Shown here: piece by piece, positions 1 through 15,000 of the stretch | Numbering within the stretch: position 1 is the stretch's first letter | How the letters are laid out: the number at the start of each line of letters is the position of its first letter | Assembly (NCBI RefSeq): GCF_037042905.1 | Contig: NC_087254.1 | Location: forward strand, 15,237,103 to 15,301,102 | Source of the DNA: Lytechinus pictus | Taxonomy: Eukaryota; Echinodermata; Echinoidea; Temnopleuroida; Toxopneustidae | DNA length: 64,000 nucleotides | Reading direction: 5' to 3' | Position numbers and translations under genes: made by a program | The notes under the pieces: generated by a model | Seen by the model: the letters and a program-made list of their open reading frames with translations, nothing else | The model's database searches: none | What the model was told of the DNA's origin: nothing

Positions 1-3000
1 TTTTTAGTTCGCCAATACACTGCAAAAACTCTGGTGTTGATTGACACCAGACCAGAATCTATATATGTCCACACCAGAGAAGTTTTAAACAACACCAGTT
101 TTGTTTTGGTCTAACACCAGATAGGTGTTTATACAACACCAATTAGTATCAAAACTGCATCGGTTTGATTCCAAACTGGTGTCGTTTGAATACTTCTCTG
201 GTTTGGACATTATATAGATTCCAGGCTGGTGTTAAATCAACACCGGAGTTTTTGCAGTGTACCCTTCAATACACCTCTCATCGCCTGGTCCTGAGATAGC
301 CTTGTGAACTTGTACGAGTTTTTTTTATAATGTGGACACTATGAAGTATGGTCCATGCGATGCCACTCGTAACATGAGTATTAATGCATACAGGTGTCAT
401 GCGCGTAAAACATTACCCATAGTATGTTAAAATCCTAAAAAATAAACGTGAAATTAGAGGGTCGAATGTTTACTACCATTGGATAGGATATGTATCTGAC
501 CAGAAAAGGGTATCGTAGCCAGCTCATTTTAAAAATAAATCGTCATGTATGGACATAACTATGATTGGATTTAGTTTTTAGTTCGCCAATACACTGCAAA
601 AACTCTGGTGTTGATTGACACCAGACCAGAATCTATATATGTCCACACCAGAGAAGTTTTAAACAACACCAGTTTTGTTTTGGTCTAACACCAGATAGGT
701 GTTTATACAACACCAATTAGTATCAAAACTGCATCGGTTTGATTCCAAACTGGTGTCGTTTGAATACTTCTCTGGTTTGGACATTATATAGATTCCAGGC
801 TGGTGTTAAATCAACACCGGAGTTTTTGCAGTGTACCCTTCAATACACCTCTCATCGCCTGGTCCTGAGATAGCCTTGTGAACTTGTACGAGTTTTTTTT
901 ATAATGTGGACACTATGAAGTATGGTCCATGCGATGCCACTCGTAACATTAGTATTAATGCATACAGGTGTCATGCGCGTAAAACATTACCCATAGTATG
1001 TTAAAATCCTAAAAAATAAACGTGAAATTAGAGGGTCGAATGTTTACTACCATTGGATAGGATATGTATCTGACCAGAAAAGGGTATCGTAGCCAGCTCA
1101 TTTTAAAAATAAATCGTCATGTATGGACATAACTATGATTGGATTTAGTTTTTAGTTCGCCAATACACTGCAAAAACTCTGGTGTTGATTGACACCAGAC
1201 CAGAATCTATATATGTCCACACCAGAGAAGTTTTAAACAACACCAGTTTTGTTTTGGTCTAACACCAGATAGGTGTTTATACAACACCAATTAGTATCAA
1301 AACTGCATCGGTTTGATTCCAAACTGGTGTCGTTTGAATACTTCTCTGGTTTGGACATTATATAGATTCCAGGCTGGTGTTAAATCAACACCGGAGTTTT
1401 TGCAGTGTACCCTTCAATACACCTCTCATCGCCTGGTCCTGAGATAGCCTTGTGAACTTGTACGAGTTTTTTTTATAATGTGGACACTATGAAGTATGGT
1501 CCATGCGATGCCACTCGTAACATGAGTATTAATGCATACAGGTGTCATGCGCGTAAAACATTACCCATAGTATGTTAAAATCCTAAAAAATAAACGTGAA
1601 ATTAGAGGGTCGAATGTTTACTACCATTGGATAGGATATGTATCTGACCAGAAAAGGGTATCGTAGCCAGCTCATTTACAAAAATAAATCGTCATGTATG
1701 GACATAACTATGATTGGATTTAGTTTTTAGTTCGCCAATACACTGCAAAAACTCTGGTGTTGATTGACACCAGACCAGAATCTATATATGTCCACACCAG
1801 AGAAGTTTTAAACAACACCAGTTTTGTTTTGGTCTAACACGAGATAGGTGTTTATACAACACCAATTAGTATCAAAACTGCATCGGTTTGATTCCAAACT
1901 GGTGTCGTTTGAATACTTCTCTGGTTTGGACATTATATAGATTCCAGGCTGGTGTTAAATCAACACCGGAGTTTTTGCAGTGTACCCTTCAATACACCTC
2001 TCATCGCCTGGTCCTGAGATAGCCTTGTGAACTTGTACGAGTTTTTTTTATTATGTGGACACTATGAAGTATGGTCCATGCGATGCCACTCGTAACATTA
2101 GAATTAATGCATACAGGTGTCATGCGCGTAAAACATTACCCATAGTATGTTAAAATCCTAAAAAATAAACGTGAAATTAGAGGGTCGAATGTTTACTACC
2201 ATTGGATAGGATATGTATCTGACCAGAAAAGGGTATCGTAGCCAGCTCATTTTAAAAATAAATCGTCATGTATGGACATAACTATGATTGGATTTAGTTT
2301 TTAGTTCGCCAATACACTGCAAAAACTCTGGTGTTGATTGACACCAGACCAGAATCTATATATGTCCACACCAGAGAAGTTTTAAACAACACCAGTTTTG
2401 TTTTGTTCTAACACCAGATAGGTGTTTATACAACACCAATTAGTATCAAAACTGCATCGGTTTGATTCCAAACTGGTGTCATTTGAATACTTCTCTGGTT
2501 TGGACATTATATAGATTCCAGGCTGGTGTTAAATCAACACCGGAGTTTTTGCAGTGTACCCTTCAATACACCTCTCATCGCCTGGTCCTGAGATAGCCTT
2601 GTGAACTTGTACGAGTTTTTTTTATTATGTGGACACTATGAAGTATGGTCCATGCGATGCCACTCGTAACATTAGTATTAATGCATACAGGTGTCATGCG
2701 CGTAAAACATTACCCATAGTATGTTAAAATCCTAAAAAATAAACGTGAAATTAGAGGGTCGAATGTTTACTACCATTGGATAGGATATGTATCTGACCAG
2801 AAAAGGGTATCGTAGCCAGCTCATTTTAAAATTAAATCGTCATGTATGGACATAACTATGATTGGATTTAGTTTTTAGTTCGCCAATACACTGCAAAAAC
2901 TCTGGTGTTGATTGACACCAGACCAGAATCTATATATGTCCACACCAGAGAAGTTTTAAACAACACCAGTTTTGTTTTGGTCTAACACCAGATAGGTGTT

Positions 3001-6000
3001 TATACAACACCAATTAGTATCAAAACTGCATCGGTTTGATTCCAAACTGGTGTCGTTTGAATACTTCTCTGGTTTGGACATTATATAGATTCCAGGCTGG
3101 TGTTAAATCAACACCGGAGTTTTTGCAGTGTACCCTTCAATACACCTCTCATCGCCTGGTCCTGAGATAGCCTTGTGAACTTGTACGAGTTTTTTTTATA
3201 ATGTGGACACTATGAAGTATGGTCCATGCGATGCCACTCGTAACATGAGTATTAATGCATACAGGTGTCATGCGCGTAAAACATTACCCATAGTATGTTA
3301 AAATCCTAAAAAATAAACGTGAAATTAGAGGGTGGAATGTTTACTACCATTGGATAGGATATGTATCTGACCAGAAAAGGGTATCGTAGCCAGCTCATTT
3401 TAAAAATAAATCGTCATGTATGGACATAACTATGATTGGATTTAGTTTTTAGTTCGCCAATACACTGCAAAAACTCTGGTGTTGATTGACACCAGACCAG
3501 AATCTATATATGTCCACACCAGAGAAGTTTTAAACAACACCAGTTTTGTTTTGGTCTAACACCAGATAGGTGTTTATACAACACCAATTAGTATCAAAAC
3601 TGCATCGGTTTGATTCCAAACTGGTGTCGTTTGAATACTTCTCTGGTTTGGACATTATATAGATTCCAGGCTGGTGTTAAATCAACACCGGAGTTTTTGC
3701 AGTGTACCCTTCAATACACCTCTCATCGCCTGGTCCTGAGATAGCCTTGTGAACTTGTACGAGTTTTTTTTATTATGTGGACACTATGAAGTATGGTCCA
3801 TGCGATGCCACTCGTAACATTAGAATTAATGCATACAGGTGTCATGCGCGTAAAACATTACCCATAGTATGTTAAAATCCTAAAAAATAAACGTGAAATT
3901 AGAGGGTCGAATGTTTACTACCATTGGATAGGATATGTATCTGACCAGAAAAGGGTATCGTAGCCAGCTCATTTTAAAAATAAATCGTCATGTATGGACA
4001 TAACTATGATTGGATTTAGTTTTTAGTTCGCCAATACACTGCAAAAACTCTGGTGTTGATTGACACCAGACCAGAATCTATATATGTCCACACCAGAGAA
4101 GTTTTAAACAACACCAGTTTTGTTTTGTTCTAACACCAGATAGGTGTTTATACAACACCAATTAGTATCAAAACTGCATCGGTTTGATTCCAAACTGGTG
4201 TCATTTGAATACTTCTCTGGTTTGGACATTATATAGATTCCAGGCTGGTGTTAAATCAACACCGGAGTTTTTGCAGTGTACCCTTCAATACACCTCTCAT
4301 CGCCTGGTCCTGAGATAGCCTTGTGAACTTGTACGAGTTTTTTTTATTATGTGGACACTATGAAGTATGGTCCATGCGATGCCACTCGTAACATTAGTAT
4401 TAATGCATACAGGTGTCATGCGCGTAAAACATTACCCATAGTATGTTAAAATCCTAAAAAATAAACGTGAAATTAGAGGGTCGAATGTTTACTACCATTG
4501 GATAGGATATGTATCTGACCAGAAAAGGGTATCGTAGCCAGCTCATTTTAAAAATAAATCGTCATGTATGGACATAACTATGATTGGATTTAGTTTTTAG
4601 TTCGCCAATACACTGCAAAAACTCTGGTGTTGATTGACACCAGACCAGAATCTATATATGTCCACACCAGAGAAGTTTTAAACAACACCAGTTTTGTTTT
4701 GGTCTAACACCAGATAGGTGTTTATACAACACCAATTAGGATCAAAACTGCATCGGTTTGATTCCAAACTGGTGTCGTTTGAATACTTCTCTGGTTTGGA
4801 CATTATATAGATTCCAGGCTGGTGTTAAATCAACACCGGAGTTTTTGCAGTGTACCCTTCAATACACCTCTCATCGCCTGGTCCTGAGATAGCCTTGTGA
4901 ACTTGTACGAGTTTTTTTTTATTATGTGGACACTATGAAGTATGGTCCATGCGATGCCACTCGTAACATTAGAATTAATGCATACAGGTGTCATGCGCGT
5001 AAAACATTACCCATAGTATGTTAAAATCCTAAAAAATAAACGTGAAATTAGAGGGTCGAATGTTTACTACCATTGGATAGGATATGTATCTGACCAGAAA
5101 AGGGTATCGTAGCCAGCTCATTTTAAAAATAAATCGTCATGTATGGACATAACTATGATTGGATTTAGTTTTTAGTTCGCCAATACACTGCAAAAACTCT
5201 GGTGTTGATTGACACCAGACCAGAATCTATATATGTCCACACCAGAGAAGTTTTAAACAACACCAGTTTTGTTTTGGTCTAACACCAGATAGGTGTTTAT
5301 ACAACACCAATTAGGATCAAAACTGCATCGGTTTGATTCCAAACTGGTGTCGTTTGAATACTTCTCTGGTTTGGACATTATATAGATTCCAGGCTGGTGT
5401 TAAATCAACACCGGAGTTTTTGCAGTGTACCCTTCAATACACCTCTCATCGCCTGGTCCTGAGATAGCCTTGTGAACTTGTACGAGTTTTTTTTTATTAT
5501 GTGGACACTATGAAGTATGGTCCATGCGATGCCACTCGTAACATTAGAATTAATGCATACAGGTGTCATGCGCGTAAAACATTACCCATAGTATGTTAAA
5601 ATCCTAAAAAATAAACGTGAAATTAGAGGGTCGAATGTTTACTACCATTGGATAGGATATGTATCTGACCAGAAAAGGGTATCGTAGCCAGCTCATTTTA
5701 AAAATAAATCGTCATGTATGGACATAACTATGATTGGATTTAGTTTTTAGTTCGCCAATACACTGCAAAAACTCTGGTGTTGATTGACACCAGACCAGAA
5801 TCTATATATGTCCACACCAGAGAAGTTTTAAACAACACCAGTTTTGTTTTGGTCTAACACCAGATAGGTGTTTATACAACACCAATTAGTATCAAAACTG
5901 CATCGGTTTGATTCCAAACTGGTGTCGTTTGAATACTTCTCTGGTTTGGACATTATATAGATTCCAGGCTGGTGTTAAATCAACACCGGAGTTTTTGCAG

Positions 6001-9000
6001 TGTACCCTTCAATACACCTCTCATCGCCTGGTCCTGAGATAGCCTTGTGAACTTGTACGAGTTTTTTTTTATTATGTGGACACTATGAAGTATGGTCCAT
6101 GCGATGCCACTCGTAACATTAGTATTAATGCATACAGGTGTCATGCGCGTAAAACATTACCCATAGTATGTTAAAATCCTAAAAAATAAACGTGAAATTA
6201 GAGGGTCGAATGTTTACTACCATTGGATAGGATATGTATCTGACCAGAAAAGGGTATCGTAGCCAGCTCATTTTAAAAATAAATCGTCATGTATGGACAT
6301 AACTATGATTGGATTTAGTTTTTAGTTCGCCAATACACTGCAAAAACTCTGGTGTTGATTGACACCAGACCAGAATCTATATATGTCCACACCAGAGAAG
6401 TTTTAAACAACACCAGTTTTGTTTTGGTCTAACACCAGATAGGTGTTTATACAACACCAATTAGTATCAAAACTGCATCGGTTTGATTCCAAACTGGTGT
6501 CGTTTGAATACTTCTCTGGTTTGGACATTATATAGATTCCAGGCTGGTGTTAAATCAACACCGGAGTTTTTGCAGTGTACCCTTCAATACACCTCTCATC
6601 GCCTGGTCCTGAGATAGCCTTGTGAACTTGTACGAGTTTTTTTTTATTATGTGGACACTATGAAGTATGGTCCATGCGATGCCACTCGTAACATTAGTAT
6701 TAATGCATACAGGTGTCATGCGCGTAAAACATTACCCATAGTATGTTAAAATCCTAAAAAATAAACGTGAAATTAGAGGGTCGAATGTTTACTACCATTG
6801 GATAGGATATGTATCTGACCAGAAAAGGGTATCGTAGCCAGCTCATTTTAAAAATAAATCGTCATGTATGGACATAACTATGATTGGATTTAGTTTTTAG
6901 TTCGCCAATACACTGCAAAAACTCTGGTGTTGATTGACACCAGACCAGAATCTATATATGTCCACACCAGAGAAGTTTTAAACAACACCAGTTTTGTTTT
7001 GGTCTAACACCAGATAGGTGTTTATACAACACCAATTAGGATCAAAACTGCATCGGTTTGATTCCAAACTGGTGTCGTTTGAATACTTCTCTGGTTTGGA
7101 CATTATATAGATTCCAGGCTGGTGTTAAATCAACACCGGAGTTTTTGCAGTGTACCCTTCAATACACCTCTCATCGCCTGGTCCTGAGATAGCATTGTGA
7201 ACTTGTACGAGTTTTTTTTTATTATGTGGACACTATGAAGTATGGTCCATGCGATGCCACTCGTAACATTAGTATTAATGCATACAGGTGTCATGCGCGT
7301 AAAACATTACCCATAGTATGTTAAAATCCTAAAAAATAAACGTGAAATTAGAGGGTCGAATGTTTACTACCATTGGATAGGATATGTATCTGACCAGAAA
7401 AGGGTATCGTAGCCAGCTCATTTTAAAAATAAATCGTCATGTATGGACATAACTATGATTGGATTTAGTTTTTAGTTCGCCAATACACTGCAAAAACTCT
7501 GGTGTTGATTGACACCAGACCAGAATCTATATATGTCCACACCAGAGAAGTTTTAAACAACACCAGTTTTGTTTTGGTCTAACACCAGATAGGTGTTTAT
7601 ACAACACCAATTAGGATCAAAACTGCATCGGTTTGATTCCAAACTGGTGTCGTTTGAATACTTCTCTGGTTTGGACATTATATAGATTCCAGGCTGGTGT
7701 TAAATCAACACCGGAGTTTTTGCAGTGTACCCTCCAATACACCTCTCATCGCCTGGTCCTGAGATAGCCTTGTGAACTTGTACGAGTTTTTTTTATTATG
7801 TGGACACTATGAAGTATGGTCCATGCGATGCCACTCGTAACATTAGAATTAATGCATACAGGTGTCATGCGCGTAAAACATTACCCATAGTATGTTAAAA
7901 TCCTAAAAGATAAACGTGAAATTAGAGGGTCGAATGTTTACTACCATTGGATAGGATATGTATCTGACCAGAAAAGGGTATCGTAGCCAGCTCATTTTAA
8001 AAATAAATCGTCATGTATGGACATAACTATGATTGGATTTAGTTTTTAGTTCGCCAATACACTGCAAAAACTCTGGTGTTGATTGACACCAGACCAGAAT
8101 CTATATATGTCCACACCAGAGAAGTTTTAAACAACACCAGTTTTGTTTTGGTCTAACACCAGATAGGTGTTTATACAACACCAATTAGGATCAAAACTGC
8201 ATCGGTTTGATTCCAAACTGGTGTCGTTTGAATACTTCTCTGGTTTGGACATTATATAGATTCCAGGCTGGTGTTAAATCAACACCGGAGTTTTTGCAGT
8301 GTACCCTTCAATACACCTCTCATCGCCTGGTCCTGAGATAGCCTTGTGAACTTGTACGAGTTTTTTTTTATTATGTGGACACTATGAAGTATGGTCCATG
8401 CGATGCCACTCGTAACATTAGAATTAATGCATACAGGTGTCATGCGCGTAAAACATTACCCATAGTATGTTAAAATCCTAAAAAATAAACGTGAAATTAG
8501 AGGGTGGAATGTTTACTACCATTGGATAGGATATGTATCTGACCAGAAAAGGGTATCGTAGCCAGCTCATTTTAAAAATAAATCGTCATGTATGGACATA
8601 ACTATGATTGGATTTAGTTTTTAGTTCGCCAATACACTGCAAAAACTCTGGTGTTGATTGACACCAGACCAGAATCTATATATGTCCACACCAGAGAAGT
8701 TTTAAACAACACCAGTTTTGTTTTGGTCTAACACCAGATAGGTGTTTATACAACACCAATTAGTATCAAAACTGCATCGGTTTGATTCCAAACTGGTGTC
8801 GTTTGAATACTTCTCTGGTTTGGACATTATATAGATTCCAGGCTGGTGTTAAATCAACACCGGAGTTTTTGCAGTGTACCCTTCAATACACCTCTCATCG
8901 CCTGGTCCTGAGATAGCCTTGTGAACTTGTACGAGTTTTTTTTTTTTATGTGGACACTATGAAGTATGGTCCATGCGATGCCACTCGTAACATTAGTATT

Positions 9001-12000
9001 AATGCATACAGGTGTCATGCGCGTAAAACATTACCCATAGTATGTTAAAATCCTAAAAAATAAACGTGAAATTAGAGGGTCGAATGTTTACTACCATTGG
9101 ATAGGATATGTATCTGACCAGAAAAGGGTATCGTAGCCAGCTCATTTTAAAAATAAATCGTCATGTATGGACATAACTATGATTGGATTTAGTTTTTAGT
9201 TCGCCAATACACTGCAAAAACTCTGGTGTTGATTGACACCAGACCAGAATCTATATATGTCCACACCAGAGAAGTTTTAAACAACACCAGTTTTGTTTTG
9301 GTCTAACACCAGATAGGTGTTTATACAACACCAATTAGTATCAAAACTGCATCGGTTTGATTCCAAACTGGTGTCGTTTGAATACTTCTCTGGTTTGGAC
9401 ATTATATAGATTCCAGGCTGGTGTTAAATCAACACCGGAGTTTTTGCAGTGTACCCTTCAATACACCTCTCATCGCCTGGTCCTGAGATAGCCTTGTGAA
9501 CTTGTACGAGTTTTTTTTTATTATGTGGACACTATGAAGTATGGTCCATGCGATGCCACTCGTAACATTAGTATTAATGCATACAGGTGTCATGCGCGTA
9601 AAACATTACCCATAGTATGTTAAAATCCTAAAAAATAAACGTGAAATTAGAGGGTCGAATGTTTACTACCATTGGATAGGATATGTATCTGACCAGAAAA
9701 GGGTATCGTAGCCAGCTCATTTTAAAAATAAATCGTCATGTATGGACATAACTATGATTGGATTTAGTTTTTAGTTCGCCAATACACTGCAAAAACTCTG
9801 GTGTTGATTGACACCAGACCAGAATCTATATATGTCCACACCAGAGAAGTTTTAAACAACACCAGTTTTGTTTTGGTCTAACACCAGATAGGTGTTTATA
9901 CAACACCAATTAGGATCAAAACTGCATCGGTTTGATTCCAAACTGGTGTCGTTTGAATACTTCTCTGGTTTGGACATTATATAGATTCCAGGCTGGTGTT
10001 AAATCAACACCGGAGTTTTTGCAGTGTACCCTTCAATACACCTCTCATCGCCTGGTCCTGAGATAGCATTGTGAACTTGTACGAGTTTTTTTTTATTATG
10101 TGGACACTATGAAGTATGGTCCATGCGATGCCACTCGTAACATTAGTATTAATGCATACAGGTGTCATGCGCGTAAAACATTACCCATAGTATGTTAAAA
10201 TCCTAAAAAATAAACGTGAAATTAGAGGGTCGAATGTTTACTACCATTGGATAGGATATGTATCTGACCAGAAAAGGGTATCGTAGCCAGCTCATTTTAA
10301 AAATAAATCGTCATGTATGGACATAACTATGATTGGATTTAGTTTTTAGTTCGCCAATACACTGCAAAAACTCTGGTGTTGATTGACACCAGACCAGAAT
10401 CTATATATGTCCACACCAGAGAAGTTTTAAACAACACCAGTTTTGTTTTGGTCTAACACCAGATAGGTGTTTATACAACACCAATTAGGATCAAAACTGC
10501 ATCGGTTTGATTCCAAACTGGTGTCGTTTGAATACTTCTCTGGTTTGGACATTATATAGATTCCAGGCTGGTGTTAAATCAACACCGGAGTTTTTGCAGT
10601 GTACCCTCCAATACACCTCTCATCGCCTGGTCCTGAGATAGCCTTGTGAACTTGTACGAGTTTTTTTTATTATGTGGACACTATGAAGTATGGTCCATGC
10701 GATGCCACTCGTAACATTAGAATTAATGCATACAGGTGTCATGCGCGTAAAACATTACCCATAGTATGTTAAAATCCTAAAAGATAAACGTGAAATTAGA
10801 GGGTCGAATGTTTACTACCATTGGATAGGATATGTATCTGACCAGAAAAGGGTATCGTAGCCAGCTCATTTTAAAAATAAATCGTCATGTATGGACATAA
10901 CTATGATTGGATTTAGTTTTTAGTTCGCCAATACACTGCAAAAACTCTGGTGTTGATTGACACCAGACCAGAATCTATATATGTCCACACCAGAGAAGTT
11001 TTAAACAACACCAGTTTTGTTTTGGTCTAACACCAGATAGGTGTTTATACAACACCAATTAGTATCAAAACTGCATCGGTTTGATTCCAAACTGGTGTCG
11101 TTTGAATACTTCTCTGGTTTGGACATTATATAGATTCCAGGCTGGTGTTAAATCAACACCGGAGTTTTTGCAGTGTACCCTTCAATACACCTCTCATCGC
11201 CTGGTCCTGAGATAGCCTTGTGAACTTGTACGAGTTTTTTTTTATTATGTGGACACTATGAAGTATGGTCCATGCGATGCCACTCGTAACATTAGTATTA
11301 ATGCATACAGGTGTCATGCGCGTAAAACATTACCCATAGTATGTTAAAATCCTAAAAAATAAACGTGAAATTAGAGGGTCGAATGTTTACTACCATTGGA
11401 TAGGATATGTATCTGACCAGAAAAGGGTATCGTAGCCAGCTCATTTTAAAAATAAATCGTCATGTATGGACATAACTATGATTGGATTTAGTTTTTAGTT
11501 CGCCAATACACTGCAAAAACTCTGGTGTTGATTGACACCAGACCAGAATCTATATATGTCCACACCAGAGAAGTTTTAAACAACACCAGTTTTGTTTTGG
11601 TCTAACACCAGATAGGTGTTTATACAACACCAATTAGTATCAAAACTGCATCGGTTTGATTCCAAACTGGTGTCGTTTGAATACTTCTCTGGTTTGGACA
11701 TTATATAGATTCCAGGCTGGTGTTAAATCAACACCGGAGTTTTTGCAGTGTACCCTTCAATACACCTCTCATCGCCTGGTCCTGAGATAGCCTTGTGAAC
11801 TTGTACGAGTTTTTTTTTATTATGTGGACACTATGAAGTATGGTCCATGCGATGCCACTCGTAACATTAGAATTAATGCATACAGGTGTCATGCGCGTAA
11901 AACATTACCCATAGTATGTTAAAATCCTAAAAAATAAACGTGAAATTAGAGGGTCGAATGTTTACTACCATTGGATAGGATATGTATCTGACCAGAAAAG

Positions 12001-15000
12001 GGTATCGTAGCCAGCTCATTTTAAAAATAAATCGTCATGTATGGACATAACTATGATTGGATTTAGTTTTTAGTTCGCCAATACACTGCAAAAACTCTGG
12101 TGTTGATTGACACCAGACCAGAATCTATATATGTCCACACCAGAGAAGTTTTAAACAACACCAGTTTTGTTTTGGTCTAACACCAGATAGGTGTTTATAC
12201 AACACCAATTAGGATCAAAACTGCATCGGTTTGATTCCAAACTGGTGTCGTTTGAATACTTCTCTGGTTTGGACATTATATAGATTCCAGGCTGGTGTTA
12301 AATCAACACCGGAGTTTTTGCAGTGTACCCTTCAATACACCTCTCATCGCCTGGTCCTGAGATAGCCTTGTGAACTTGTACGAGTTTTTTTTTATTATGT
12401 GGACACTATGAAGTATGGTCCATGCGATGCCACTCGTAACATTAGAATTAATGCATACAGGTGTCATGCGCGTAAAACATTACCCATAGTATGTTAAAAT
12501 CCTAAAAAATAAACGTGAAATTAGAGGGTGGAATGTTTACTACCATTGGATAGGATATGTATCTGACCAGAAAAGGGTATCGTAGCCAGCTCATTTTAAA
12601 AATAAATCGTCATGTATGGACATAACTATGATTGGATTTAGTTTTTAGTTCGCCAATACACTGCAAAAACTCTGGTGTTGATTGACACCAGACCAGAATC
12701 TATATATGTCCACACCAGAGAAGTTTTAAACAACACCAGTTTTGTTTTGGTCTAACACCAGATAGGTGTTTATACAACACCAATTAGGATCAAAACTGCA
12801 TCGGTTTGATTCCAAACTGGTGTCGTTTGAATACTTCTCTGGTTTGGACATTATATAGATTCCAGGCTGGTGTTAAATCAACACCGGAGTTTTTGCAGTG
12901 TACCCTCCAATACACCTCTCATCGCCTGGTCCTGAGATAGCCTTGTGAACTTGTACGAGTTTTTTTTATTATGTGGACACTATGAAGTATGGTCCATGCG
13001 ATGCCACTCGTAACATTAGAATTAATGCATACAGGTGTCATGCGCGTAAAACGTTACCCATAGTATGTTAAAATCCTAAAAAATAAACGTGAAATTAGAG
13101 GGTCGAATGTTTACTACCATTGGATAGGATATGTATCTGACCAGAAAAGGGTATCGTAGCCAGCTCATTTTAAAAATAAATCGTCATGTATGGACATAAC
13201 TATGATTGGATTTAGTTTTTAGTTCGCCAATACACTGCAAAAACTCTGGTGTTGATTGACACCAGACCAGAATCTATATATGTCCACACCAGAGAAGTTT
13301 TAAACAACACCAGTTTTGTTTTGGTCTAACACCAGATAGGTGTTTATACAACACCAATTAGTATCAAAACTGCATCGGTTTGATTCCAAACTGGTGTCGT
13401 TTGAATACTTCTCTGGTTTGGACATTATATAGATTCCAGGCTGGTGTTAAATCAACACCGGAGTTTTTGCAGTGTACCCTTCAATACACCTCTCATCGCC
13501 TGGTCCTGAGATAGCCTTGTGAACTTGTACGAGTTTTTTTTTATTATGTGGACACTATGAAGTATGGTCCATGCGATGCCACTCGTAACATTAGTATTAA
13601 TGCATACAGGTGTCATGCGCGTAAAACATTACCCATAGTATGTTAAAATCCTAAAAAATAAACGTGAAATTAGAGGGTCGAATGTTTACTACCATTGGAT
13701 AGGATATGTATCTGACCAGAAAAGGGTATCGTAGCCAGCTCATTTTAAAAATAAATCGTCATGTATGGACATAACTATGATTGGATTTAGTTTTTAGTTC
13801 GCTAATACACTGCAAAAACTCTGGTGTTGATTGACACCAGACCAGAATCTATATATGTCCACACCAGAGAAGTTTTAAACAACACCAGTTTTGTTTTGGT
13901 CTAACACCAGATAGGTGTTTATACAACACCAATTAGGATCAAAACTGCATCGGTTTGATTCCAAACTGGTGTCGTTTGAATACTTCTCTGGTTTGGACAT
14001 TATATAGATTCCAGGCTGGTGTTAAATCAACACCGGAGTTTTTGCAGTGTACCCTCCAATACACCTCTCATCGCCTGGTCCTGAGATAGCCTTGTGAACT
14101 TGTACGAGTTTTTTTTATTATGTGGACACTATGAAGTATGGTCCATGCGATGCCACTCGTAACATTAGAATTAATGCATACAGGTGTCATGCGCGTAAAA
14201 CATTACCCAAAGTATGTTAAAATCTCAAAAAATAAACGTGAAATTAGAGGGTCGAATGTTTACTACCATTGGATAGGATATGTATCTGACCAGAAAAGGG
14301 TATCGTAGCCAGCTCATTTTAAAAATAAATCGTCATGTATGGACATAACTATGATTGGATTTAGTTTTTAGTTCGCCAATACACTGCAAAAACTCTGGTG
14401 TTGATTGACACCAGACCAGAATCTATATATGTCCACACCAGAGAAGTTTTAAACAACACCAGTTTTGTTTTGGTCTAACACCAGATAGGTGTTTATACAA
14501 CACCAATTAGTATCAAAACTGCATCGGTTTGATTCCAAACTGGTGTCGTTTGAATACTTCTCTGGTTTGGACATTATATAGATTCCAGGCTGGTGTTAAA
14601 TCAACACCGGAGTTTTTGCAGTGTACCCTTCAATACACCTCTCATCGCCTGGTCCTGAGATAGCCTTGTGAACTTGTACGAGTTTTTTTTTATTATGTGG
14701 ACACTATGAAGTATGGTCCATGCGATGCCACTCGTAACATTAGTATTAATGCATACAGGTGTCATGCGCGTAAAACATTACCCATAGTATGTTAAAATCC
14801 TAAAAAATAAACGTGAAATTAGAGGGTGGAATGTTTACTACCATTGGATAGGATATGTATCTGACCAGAAAAGGGTATCTTAGCCAGCTCATTTTAAAAA
14901 TAAATCGTCATGTATGGACATAACTATGATTGGATTTAGTTTTTAGTTCGCTAATACACTGCAAAAACTCTGGTGTTGATTGACACCAGACCAGAATCTA